Part shown: positions 6,796-13,039 of the stretch, piece by piece
Numbering within the stretch: the stretch's first letter is position 1
How the letters are laid out: every line of letters begins with the position of its first letter
Assembly: GCA_028872645.1 (NCBI GenBank)
Contig: JAPKDK010000033.1
Location: forward strand, 1 to 16,513
Length of the DNA: 16,513 nucleotides
Origin: Verrucomicrobiota bacterium
Lineage (GTDB): Bacteria > Verrucomicrobiota > Verrucomicrobiia > Limisphaerales > UBA1100
Direction of reading: 5' to 3'
Position numbers and translations under genes: made by a program
Notes under the pieces: model-generated
What the model was told of the DNA's origin: nothing
The model's database searches: none
The model's input: only the letters and a program-made list of their open reading frames with translations

Positions 6796-8712
6796 TTACG
6801 CCCCAATCCCTGCCACCCAAAACACCAGCCCGATGATTGCGAAACAAATCGCGAAGCAGGCGATGAACCCCCAGAAATCCATCGGCGATGGCCGTTGGAT
6901 TTCCAGTTGCGTGTTGGGGAATAGTTTTCGGTCATCAAAACGACTCGGCTCCGCGTAGCTTTTTTCCATCTCGGCTTTGTCCTCCTCGGGATCTGGCCGC
7001 ACCGGGGTTTTCATTCGCACGTACAATCGATCGAGTGCCTCCTTGGAATTGGGCCGCGTGAGCAAGCTCGCAATAATCATCACCAGAAAAGGCGCGATAA
7101 TTTTGAATGGAAATTCCAGCGTCTTCAGCGTGGCATTGCGGACTTTCGTGAGATCGTAGCCCAACAGCTTGTCGTAAATCATCATATCAAAACGAAACGA
7201 ACCTTCGCCGTGCGAGATGCCGTCCATCTCCTTCACCCCACCGGTCCAATAAATGGATTTGCCGCCAGCCGCATTTGCCTCGGCGGGTTGATTGACCTGC
7301 GCATAAGCCGGATTCGACCGCAAGCTCGGAGCCACAGCGGGAATGATGCGCGGTAAAATAAAAAATGTAATCAGGCAAAAGGCAATCGTTATCCAACCGG
7401 CCTTGGTGGTGGCGCGTCGCCAAAACATTCCCAGCCAAAACAACGCGGCAAAGGTCATTGGCACAATCCAAGTGAGTTCCAGTTGCTTAAACATATCGAG
7501 CATCGTGACGGAAATAATCACCGCGCCCAGCACCACAATGCCGCCTATGATGCGGCCAAGGCGGAGGCATTCGCGATCGCCCGCCTGGGGATTGATATAC
7601 GGCACATAAATATTGCGAACCACCAGCGCGGAGCACACGAGCATATAACAATCCACACTGCTCATCAGCGCGGCCAACAAACAGGCAAGCATCAGGCCAA
7701 CCAATCCGATGCCCAGCGGCCCGAGCAATTCCTTGGTGGCCACGCCCCACGCCATGTCGGCATCTTTGATGAGGGCGGCGTCGCTGCCGTACAGCGTGAG
7801 CACAATCAGCGCGGTGATGACCCAGCCGATGGTGCAAAATCGTTTGATGAAGTTGCCGGTAACGAGCCCCACGCGCGCATCGTGTTCGCTCTTGGCCGAG
7901 CCGCCGCCAGTAACAATGAAATGAGGCGTGAGCACGATGCCGATCATATTCATAATCACAATGGTGACAATGGCGTACAACGGAAATTCGCTGGCCGCGC
8001 CGCCGCCCACAATTTCAAAAGTGGACGCGGGTAATTGCTCGTGCATTACACGGAAACCATCGGTCCACGTGTCGCCGGTGACGCCAAATTTTTCCACCAC
8101 TGCGTTCAGGCCAAAGGGAATGAGTAAAATCGAAAGTAGGATGATGCAGATGCCTTGGATGAGATCGGTCCAGTACGCGGCGGTGATGCCTCCAAGCACG
8201 CCGTAGAAGGTGACGATGACGGCAACCATCGGGACAAGCACAAATTCCGTTTGCATCCCGAACAGTTCCGACCCCATCAGCGGCACGGCCACTTTACCAA
8301 TCGCGGTGAAGAGCATTGCGCCATAGACCATATAATAAAAGCAGCCAAAGATCGCATAGGCCACTCCCATTGATTTGGATTCGTAGCGTTCGGTGAACCA
8401 ATCGCCAAGGGTGAGGCAACGCATGCGGCGATACCACACGGCGCTGATCCAATAAATGGGCGTGACGAAGAGCCAATACATCACACCCCACATTCCGCTC
8501 ATCCCATTGGCGAAGGTGCCGCGGGCGGTGTTGACGGGGTCGGCGGAACCGGTGCCCGCGCCAAAGGCGGCAAAGGTTTGCATCAGCTTGCCGAATTTGC
8601 GGCCGCCCATAAAATAATCCTCCTGCCCTTTTACCTGCCGCATGGCCCAAAATCCGATGCCAGCCATTCCGGTAAAGTAGAGAAAGAGAACGAGATAATC
8701 CGCGAAATTCAT
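6796..8712 (-). CDS. Sodium:solute symporter, SSS (SLC5) family
   Basis: A 638-residue inner-membrane Na+-coupled symporter with about 13 or more transmembrane helices. The signature GGITAAYWTDLIQ (174-186) is the SSS TM5 motif, and AALMSSVDCYML (about 347-357) carries the Ser351-Ser352 pair expected at the Na2 sodium site in TM8. TM1 begins at residue 5, and a GAGTGSADPVNTARGTF segment (51-67) lines the substrate-side core. The C-terminal part contains a hydrophilic insertion after about residue 470 and a charged loop before the last helix, giving a longer protein than bare SSS transporters of about 500 residues. The frame is open to 8787, but that would start inside the terminator hairpin at 8746-8783, so the ATG at 8712 was chosen; it puts the first helix directly at the N terminus. 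The substrate is not predictable from sequence. It lies beyond the ribosomal operon's terminator, so it is probably a separate unit, and it converges on the EF-G remnant 9 bases away. Confidence 0.88.
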   Translation of the reverse strand: MNFADYLVLFLYFTGMAGIGFWAMRQVKGQEDYFMGGRKFGKLMQTFAAFGAGTGSADPVNTARGTFANGMSGMWGVMYWLFVTPIYWISAVWYRRMRCLTLGDWFTERYESKSMGVAYAIFGCFYYMVYGAMLFTAIGKVAVPLMGSELFGMQTEFVLVPMVAVIVTFYGVLGGITAAYWTDLIQGICIILLSILLIPFGLNAVVEKFGVTGDTWTDGFRVMHEQLPASTFEIVGGGAASEFPLYAIVTIVIMNMIGIVLTPHFIVTGGGSAKSEHDARVGLVTGNFIKRFCTIGWVITALIVLTLYGSDAALIKDADMAWGVATKELLGPLGIGLVGLMLACLLAALMSSVDCYMLVCSALVVRNIYVPYINPQAGDRECLRLGRIIGGIVVLGAVIISVTMLDMFKQLELTWIVPMTFAALFWLGMFWRRATTKAGWITIAFCLITFFILPRIIPAVAPSLRSNPAYAQVNQPAEANAAGGKSIYWTGGVKEMDGISHGEGSFRFDMMIYDKLLGYDLTKVRNATLKTLEFPFKIIAPFLVMIIASLLTRPNSKEALDRLYVRMKTPVRPDPEEDKAEMEKSYAEPSRFDDRKLFPNTQLEIQRPSPMDFWGFIACFAICFAIIGLVFWVAGIGA

Positions 8713-8745
8713 CACGCAAAGGATACCGATTTGAGCGGCTGACCC

Positions 8746-8783
8746 AATAAAAAACCCACCCCACTTTTCGGGTGGGGCGGGTT
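8746..8783 (-). terminator. Rho-independent terminator of the ribosomal protein operon
   Basis: On the minus strand a GC-rich hairpin (outer stem AACCC/GGGTT, inner stem CCCCAC/GTGGGG, one A-C mismatch, seven-base loop 8765-8771) is followed at once by TTTTTTATT. It begins 28 bases after the rplQ stop codon. The T-run exists only on the minus strand, so it ends the rpsE-rplQ transcript and does not act in the other direction. Confidence 0.9.
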
Positions 8784-8811
8784 GCAATTGGGTTGTTGGA
8801 AACGCCGGAGG

Positions 8812-9546
8812 TTAGTCCGATTTCTTTTCGTCGGCGGATTTGGGTTCGTCATCTGACTCTTCGGACTTCGCTTCCGGCTCCTCGGTTGTTCCCTCAGCAG
8901 CGGCTTCTTCTGGAGTCTCCGTTTCATCGGATGCTACTTCTTCAGTTGTTTCCTCGGTAACTGCTTCTTCAACAGCTTCCTCGGTGGCAGCCTCTTCGGC
9001 GACTTCCTCGGTGGTGCTTTCTTCAACCACTTCTTCGGTTACTACCTCGGCTTTGGATGCCTTTGCTTTGGGTTTATTTTTGCTTTCGCGGACTGGCATG
9101 TCGCCGTCTTTCACCCATTCAAGGATAGCCATTTCAGCGGCATCGCCACGGCGACGGCCGAGCTTGATGACACGGGTATAGCCACCACTGCGCTCGGCAA
9201 AGCCGGGGGCGATGTCCTCAAAGAGAATGCGAACGACGTCCTCGTTTTGGCGCCATTCGTCGCGCTGCACTTTGCCGCTTACGCCGTTGTGCTTGGCGAA
9301 GTGGTGGCGGGGTTGCTGCTGCAAGCGCGCGGCCACGAGCCGGCGGCATTGTATGGAGCTGTCCTTCTCCTGGCCTTTTTTGCCGAGGGTGACTATTTTA
9401 TCGGCCACCACGCGGGCGGCTTTGGCCTTGGCGAGGGTGGTGCGGATGCGACGGTGTTTAATGAGGCTGCACACAAGGTTGGCGAGCAACGCGGTGCGAT
9501 GCTCACTGGTGCGGCCTAGTTTAGCGGTACGTTTGCGATGGCGCAT
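8812..9546 (-). CDS. rplQ: Ribosomal protein L17 with an internal insertion and acidic C-terminal tail
   Basis: Large-subunit protein bL17, which sits near the polypeptide exit tunnel. The core is clear: MRHRKRTAKLGRTSEHR at the start, TTLAKAKAAR (36-45), RSGGYTRVIKLG (119-130) and DAAEMAILEW (135-144). The protein is 244 residues long, against about 127 in E. coli. Two segments account for this. One is an insertion of roughly 23 residues (about 75-101, rich in Gln, His and Arg) between the conserved AAR and EDVVRILF blocks. The other is a C-terminal extension from about 151, with a short basic linker (KNKPKAKASK) followed by a Glu-rich low-complexity tail (167-244) built from irregular TEEVVEE-type repeats. 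The last gene of the operon, it starts 12 bases after rpoA and is followed by the terminator at 8746-8783. No Shine-Dalgarno sequence is visible. Confidence 0.95.
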   Translation of the reverse strand: MRHRKRTAKLGRTSEHRTALLANLVCSLIKHRRIRTTLAKAKAARVVADKIVTLGKKGQEKDSSIQCRRLVAARLQQQPRHHFAKHNGVSGKVQRDEWRQNEDVVRILFEDIAPGFAERSGGYTRVIKLGRRRGDAAEMAILEWVKDGDMPVRESKNKPKAKASKAEVVTEEVVEESTTEEVAEEAATEEAVEEAVTEETTEEVASDETETPEEAAAEGTTEEPEAKSEESDDEPKSADEKKSD

Positions 9547-9558
9547 AGTGCTTGTTAG

Positions 9559-10635
9559 TTAGTCGTCAAAGGTCAAACCGGCGACTTCGTTGGCTTCCAC
9601 GGTTTCTTCTTCCATGGCGCTGAAGTCTTCCAATCCGTTTTGAGCTTCGGCATTGGCATCGTACACGCCTTCTTCGAAGGTGAGGCCGAGGCCAAGCTTC
9701 AGCTCGATGAGCTTGTCCTTGATTTCGTTGAGTGATTTCTTGCCGAAATTGCGGTACTTGAGCATGTCCGATTCGGACTTGGTTGCGAGCTGGCCAACGG
9801 TGGTGATGTTGGCGTTGTTCAGGCAGTTAGCGGCGCGCACGGAGAGTTCGATCTCGTTCACGCTCATAGCCAACAGCTTGCGTAGTTCGGATTTCTCCTC
9901 GTCGTGGCTTTCATTGGCCTCTTCAAACTCAATGGCCTCCTGATCGTAATCCACGAACACATCAAGGTGATGCTTGAGGATCGCGCTGGCTTGGGTGAGG
10001 GCGTCATCGGGGTTGATGCGGCCATCGGTCCAAACTTCCAGCTCGAGGCTGTCGTAGTCCGTGCGTTGGCCCACGCGGGCATTTTTCACATCGTAACGGA
10101 CCTTGGTGACAGGTGAGAAGAGTGAGTCAATCGCAATGACGCCAATGGCTTGGTTGGCTTTTTTGTTGTCATCTCCGCTGAGGTATCCGCGACCCACTTG
10201 AACCTCGAGTTCCATTATAAATTTCTTTTTCTTGTCCAACGTGCAGATGTGCTGTTTGGGATTGACGATCTCGGTGTTTTGGTTGAGCTCAATATCAGCG
10301 GCGGTGACGGCACCGTCCTTGTTCACGGCGAGCATCAGCACCTGCGGATCGCGTGAGTGCAGATTGAACTTCACTTTTTTGAGGTTGAGAATGATTTCCG
10401 CGACATCTTCCACCACACCTTCCACGGCGGCAAACTCGTGTTGCGCGCCATCAATTTTGATGGAGGTGATCGCCGAGCCCTCGAGGCTGCTGAGCAGCAC
10501 GCGGCGCAGTGAGTTGCCGATGGTGTGACCGTAGCCGGTCTCAAAGGGTTCAGCGACAAACTTGGCGTAGTTTTTTTCTTCCACCTCTTTGGTGAGGTGT
10601 TTCGGTTGTTCGAATCTTCCGAGTCGTATGGGCAT
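9559..10635 (-). CDS. rpoA: DNA-directed RNA polymerase subunit alpha
   Basis: The 358-residue alpha subunit, which dimerises to nucleate RNA polymerase assembly and contacts UP elements and activators. The N-terminal domain (about 1-235) contains GYGHTIGNSLRRVLLSS (34-50), the assembly motif. A charged linker (about 236-251) leads to the C-terminal domain (252-318), with RAANCL (267-272) and FGKKSLNEIKDKL (297-309) matching the DNA-contacting residues of E. coli alphaCTD. A further acidic tail of about 38 residues (321-358, rich in Glu and Asp) extends past the usual end; E. coli alpha is 329 residues. It is placed between rpsD (110-base spacer) and rplQ (12-base spacer), the normal alpha-operon order. 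An A-rich leader (AGAAAAAG) precedes the ATG in place of a strong Shine-Dalgarno sequence. Confidence 0.97.
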   Translation of the reverse strand: MPIRLGRFEQPKHLTKEVEEKNYAKFVAEPFETGYGHTIGNSLRRVLLSSLEGSAITSIKIDGAQHEFAAVEGVVEDVAEIILNLKKVKFNLHSRDPQVLMLAVNKDGAVTAADIELNQNTEIVNPKQHICTLDKKKKFIMELEVQVGRGYLSGDDNKKANQAIGVIAIDSLFSPVTKVRYDVKNARVGQRTDYDSLELEVWTDGRINPDDALTQASAILKHHLDVFVDYDQEAIEFEEANESHDEEKSELRKLLAMSVNEIELSVRAANCLNNANITTVGQLATKSESDMLKYRNFGKKSLNEIKDKLIELKLGLGLTFEEGVYDANAEAQNGLEDFSAMEEETVEANEVAGLTFDD

Positions 10636-10720
10636 GTTTTTCTTTTTCTAATATGCAATTTTAATCTGACCGTTGGCTTCGTTCCCGCGTGCCAGCGGCC
10701 CCTATAATTGCGGGGTTGCA

Positions 10721-10738
10721 CCGGCCCCGAAAGGCCGG
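10721..10738 (-). promoter_or_regulatory. GC-rich hairpin in the rpsD-rpoA spacer
   Basis: CCGGCC (10721-10726) and GGCCGG (10733-10738) form a perfect 6-bp stem with a six-base loop, starting 7 bases after the rpsD stop in the direction of transcription. No T-run follows, so it is not a classical terminator. The 110-base spacer (10636-10745) is the longest inside the operon. It may hold an attenuator, an RNA-processing site or a pause that tunes rpoA against the ribosomal genes. The function is inferred from position only. Confidence 0.4.
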
Positions 10739-10745
10739 CAGCGGT

Positions 10746-11354
10746 TTAGCGGGAATAAAATTCCACAATCGCCTGTTCATTGGCGATCGGCTGAATGTCG
10801 TCGCGCGTGGGGATGCGTTCCATAACGCCTTCGTAGGCATCCTTGTCGAGGCTCAACCAGTCCGGCACATTCCGACTGGTGGAGTATTCGACATTTTTGT
10901 CGGCCAAGTGGCGGCTTTTATCGGTGTTTTTCACGCCGACTTTATCGCCTACCTTGATGACGTAACTGGGGGTGCTTACGCGACTGCCGTTCACGAGTAC
11001 GTGCCCGTGGGTGACCATCTGCCGTGCCTGCGCGCGGGAGTAGCCAAAGCCAAGGCTGTAAACGATGTTGTCCAGGCGCGTCTCCAAAATCTGGAGCATA
11101 AGTTCGCCGGTGACGCCTCGGCGGCGGTTGGCCTTTTCGTACACGCCGCGAAATTGTTTTTCCATCAACCCATAATAAAAGCGGAGCTTCTGCTTTTCCA
11201 TGAGGGCGAGAGCGTAGTCGGTGGCCTTGCGGCGGCGGCTCTGCCCGTGTTGTCCGGGCGGATAATCCTTACGATCCAAATATTTGGAAGGGCCAAAGAT
11301 AGGCGTCCGCAGGCGGCGGCTAATGCGAAGTCGGGGTCCAGTGTAACGTGCCAT
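10746..11354 (-). CDS. rpsD: 30S ribosomal protein S4
   Basis: uS4, 202 residues, a primary 16S rRNA-binding protein that nucleates 30S assembly and, in many bacteria, represses its own operon. The N terminus MARYTGPRLRISRRL and DYPPGQHGQSRRR (30-42) are typical, and the S4 RNA-binding domain runs from about 91 to 155 (TRLDNIVYSLGFGYSRAQAR). The C terminus ends VEFYSR, as in most bacteria. The N-terminal domain has no cysteines, so this is the zinc-free form. The length is close to the 206 residues of E. coli. It starts 21 bases after rpsK ends. No clear Shine-Dalgarno sequence is visible. Confidence 0.97.
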   Translation of the reverse strand: MARYTGPRLRISRRLRTPIFGPSKYLDRKDYPPGQHGQSRRRKATDYALALMEKQKLRFYYGLMEKQFRGVYEKANRRRGVTGELMLQILETRLDNIVYSLGFGYSRAQARQMVTHGHVLVNGSRVSTPSYVIKVGDKVGVKNTDKSRHLADKNVEYSTSRNVPDWLSLDKDAYEGVMERIPTRDDIQPIANEQAIVEFYSR

Positions 11355-11375
11355 TATGGTATAAAATGATTGGGA

Positions 11376-12218
11376 TTAAACGCGACGCCGCTTCTTAGGG
11401 CGACAGCCGTTGTGCGGAATGGGGGTGACGTCTTTAATCGTGGTGATCTCGAGCCCCACGGCTTGGAGGGCGCGGATGGCGGATTCGCGACCGGAGCCGG
11501 GGCCTTTGACGCGCACTTCCACCTCGCGCAGCCCGTGGGCTTTGGCTTCGTTGGCGGCGCGTTGGGCCACTTGTTGGGCGGCGTAGGAGGTGCTTTTGCG
11601 GGAGCCCTTGAAGCCAGCGCGACCGGCGCTGTACCAACTGATGGGGTTGCCCTGCATATCGGTGATGGTCACCAAAGTGTTATTGAACGTTGCCTTAATG
11701 TGAACGATGCCGTGGGTAACATTCTTCGATTTCTTGGCCTTAATGGCTTTGACATCTTCAACGTTGTCCGCCAACAGAGCCGCGGCGGTGGGGGCGGAGT
11801 GATGCCCTTCGGCCGGTTCTGCCGGAGCTTCGGCGGCTTCCTTTTCGCCAGCGTCGGCTTTATCGGCTTTATCGGCTTTATCGGCTTTATCGGCTTTATC
11901 GGCTTTATCGGCCTTGGCGGGCTTTTCGGCCTTTTCTTTCTTCGCAGGCTTTTCAGCCTTTTCTTTCTTGGCAGGCTTTTCAGCCTTTTCTTCCTTAGTA
12001 GACTTTTCAGCCTTTTCTTTCTTGGCAGGCTTTTCAGCCTTTTCTTCCTTAGTAGACTTTTCAGCCTTTTCTTTCTTGGCAGGCTTTTTAGTCTTTTCTT
12101 CCTTGGCGGGCTTCTCGGCTTTTGCGGAAGCCTCTTCCTTCACTTCGGGAGCTGGCTTTTCAGCAGCAGCTTCAGTGGCTTTTGCCTCGGTTGCGGGATC
12201 TTTTTTTTCTTCAGCCAT
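11376..12218 (-). CDS. rpsK: 30S ribosomal protein S11 with a long Lys/Glu/Ala repeat N-terminal tail
   Basis: uS11 lies on the 30S platform near the mRNA exit and the 3' end of 16S rRNA. The conserved core occupies residues about 163-280 (KNVTHGIVHIKATFNNT, AGFKGSRKSTSYAAQQVA, VKGPGSGRESAIRAL, PHNGCRPKKRRRV) and matches ordinary S11 of about 130 residues. In front of it is a low-complexity tail of about 160 residues. It includes seven nonapeptide units of the form P/S-A/T-K-K/E-EKAEK (37-99), then seven KAD tripeptides (102-122), then an Ala/Glu/Pro linker. The tail is in frame with the core, with no plausible start at the core boundary: residues 140-165 contain no Met. The ATG at 12218 is therefore the likely start, 26 bases after rpsM. 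The tail composition resembles histone H1-like Lys/Ala-rich proteins but is interleaved with Glu. Confidence 0.95.
   Translation of the reverse strand: MAEEKKDPATEAKATEAAAEKPAPEVKEEASAKAEKPAKEEKTKKPAKKEKAEKSTKEEKAEKPAKKEKAEKSTKEEKAEKPAKKEKAEKPAKKEKAEKPAKADKADKADKADKADKADKADAGEKEAAEAPAEPAEGHHSAPTAAALLADNVEDVKAIKAKKSKNVTHGIVHIKATFNNTLVTITDMQGNPISWYSAGRAGFKGSRKSTSYAAQQVAQRAANEAKAHGLREVEVRVKGPGSGRESAIRALQAVGLEITTIKDVTPIPHNGCRPKKRRRV
11853..11915 (-). repeat. 9-bp tandem repeat (seven units) encoding KAD tripeptides
   Basis: Seven near-perfect copies of a 9-base unit (plus strand TCGGCTTTA) encode Lys-Ala-Asp seven times in the S11 tail. The unit length is a multiple of three, so slippage adds or removes whole tripeptides without breaking the reading frame. 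Confidence 0.95.
11922..12110 (-). repeat. 27-bp tandem repeat array encoding nonapeptides in S11
   Basis: Seven 27-base units encode nonapeptides of the form P/S-A/T-K-K/E-EKAEK. Two unit types, PAKKEKAEK and STKEEKAEK, alternate in the middle, which gives an almost exact 54-base higher-order period and suggests duplication of a two-unit block. Confidence 0.9.
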
Positions 12219-12244
12219 AATTCAGTCAGTTTGGGAAATTGAAA

Positions 12245-12676
12245 TTAGTCTTTCTTACGCTGGGCGCCGACAGTTTTCTTGGGACCTTTGCTGGTGCGAG
12301 CGTTTGTTTGGGTACGTTGGCCGCGGGTGGGCAGTCCGCTCTGATGGCGCTGTCCGCGATAGCTCCTGATGCTCTTAAGATTCTTGATGTCCTCGGATAC
12401 TTTCCGGCGCAGATCGCCTTCGACGAGGATGGGGCACAGTTCGGTTTCCGGATTAGCGGCGGTGCGCGTTTGCGAGGGACGCATCTCGGTGCTCTGGATG
12501 GCCTTGGCGATTTGCGCAAGTTGTTCCTCGGTAAGGGTATGGGCGCGGGTGGTGGCGTCGATGCCGGCGTTTTCCAGCACCTTGACCGACACGGCGGGGC
12601 CGATGCCATAAATGGACCGAAGCGCGATGTCGATGCGCTTGGCGGAGGGGATGTCGATTCCTAAAATACGGGGCAT
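12245..12676 (-). CDS. rpsM: 30S ribosomal protein S13 with an internal insertion
   Basis: uS13, in the 30S head, contacts 16S rRNA, the P-site tRNA and intersubunit bridges. The start MPRILGIDIPSAKR, the helix SIYGIGPAVS (21-30), VEGDLRRKVSEDI (85-97) and the C-terminal RGQRTQTNARTSKGPKK (118-134) are all S13 signatures. The protein is 143 residues, against 118 in E. coli. Most of the extra length is an insertion of about 22 residues (61-82, including STEMRPSQTRTAANPETE) placed just before VEGDLRR, where the usual protein has a continuous short helix. The gene begins 4 bases after rpmJ ends, with AAGGA overlapping the rpmJ end as a likely ribosome-binding site. It heads the rpsM-rpsK-rpsD-rpoA-rplQ alpha-operon order. 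Confidence 0.95.
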   Translation of the reverse strand: MPRILGIDIPSAKRIDIALRSIYGIGPAVSVKVLENAGIDATTRAHTLTEEQLAQIAKAIQSTEMRPSQTRTAANPETELCPILVEGDLRRKVSEDIKNLKSIRSYRGQRHQSGLPTRGQRTQTNARTSKGPKKTVGAQRKKD

Positions 12677-12680
12677 AAGA

Positions 12681-12794
12681 TTATCCTTGGCGCTGTTTGT
12701 GGCGCTTGTTTTTGCAGATGATACGCACGATGCCTTTCCGCCGAATGACCCGGCAGTGTTCGCACATTTTTTTGACTGAGGCGCGTACCTTCAT
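12681..12794 (-). CDS. rpmJ: 50S ribosomal protein L36 (zinc-ribbon form)
   Basis: A 37-residue protein translated directly from the minus strand: it begins MKVRASVKKMCEHC and ends in RHKQRQG, which is diagnostic for bL36. It is the zinc-binding form, with Cys11, Cys14, Cys27 and His32 in ribbon spacing. An AAGGA lies 5 bases before the ATG. It sits 8 bases after infA and 4 bases before rpsM, the usual infA-rpmJ-rpsM arrangement. Confidence 0.96.
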   Translation of the reverse strand: MKVRASVKKMCEHCRVIRRKGIVRIICKNKRHKQRQG

Positions 12795-12802
12795 GTTGTT
12801 CC

Positions 12803-13039
12803 TTATTTCGTTGTTGTCTCTAAACTATTTAGTTGCACGACCCTTCCCTTGGAAAGATCGAAGGTGCTGATTTCCAGCACCACTGTGTCGCCCACCGCCG
12901 CTTCCGCCAGCAATCCGCTGGTGGCCCGCGTGGTGTGGCCCATCATTCGGTGGTCGTTTTCCAACTCCACCCGCACCAATCGGTGCGTCAGCACTTCCAC
13001 TACGCAACCGCTGACGCGGATGGCTTCAACTCCAGGCAT
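12803..13039 (-). CDS. infA: Translation initiation factor IF-1 with a divergent rRNA-binding loop
   Basis: A 78-residue single S1/OB-fold factor that binds the 30S A site during initiation. IRVSGCVVEVL, VRVELENDH (22-30) and VGDTVVLEISTFDLSKGRVV (49-68) match the IF-1 strands and the SKGR motif, and alignment with E. coli IF-1 is colinear without gaps through the shared core. The exception is residues 36-47. E. coli has ISGKMRKNYIRI there and this protein has TTRATSGLLAEA, so the basic loop that reaches into 16S rRNA has lost its Lys and Arg residues apart from one shifted Arg. The neighbouring frames do not contain the missing motif, so a hidden frameshift is unlikely. The ATG at 13039 lies inside the end of map, a 40-base overlap. 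No other start would preserve the first strand. Confidence 0.88.
   Translation of the reverse strand: MPGVEAIRVSGCVVEVLTHRLVRVELENDHRMMGHTTRATSGLLAEAAVGDTVVLEISTFDLSKGRVVQLNSLETTTK

Noticed and set aside
8746..8783. Terminator hairpin as a bidirectional terminator
   Set aside because: The T-run exists only on the minus strand; the plus-strand side is followed by GC-rich coding sequence.
8713..8787. Possible 25-residue N-terminal extension of the SSS symporter
   Set aside because: It is encoded by the rplQ terminator hairpin and would place hydrophilic residues ahead of the first helix.
10703..10708. TATAAT on the plus strand in the rpsD-rpoA spacer
   Set aside because: No matching -35 element at proper distance, and a plus-strand promoter here would only read antisense into rpsD.
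11853..11915. Short tandem repeats as a CRISPR array
   Set aside because: The units are 9 bases, contiguous without spacers, and are codons of S11.
11370..12242. Plus-strand open frame of about 290 codons with Phe/Leu-rich repeats that look like membrane segments
   Set aside because: It is the exact antisense of rpsK; the Phe/Leu repeats are the complement of the Lys/Glu/Ala codons of the S11 tail, not a membrane protein.
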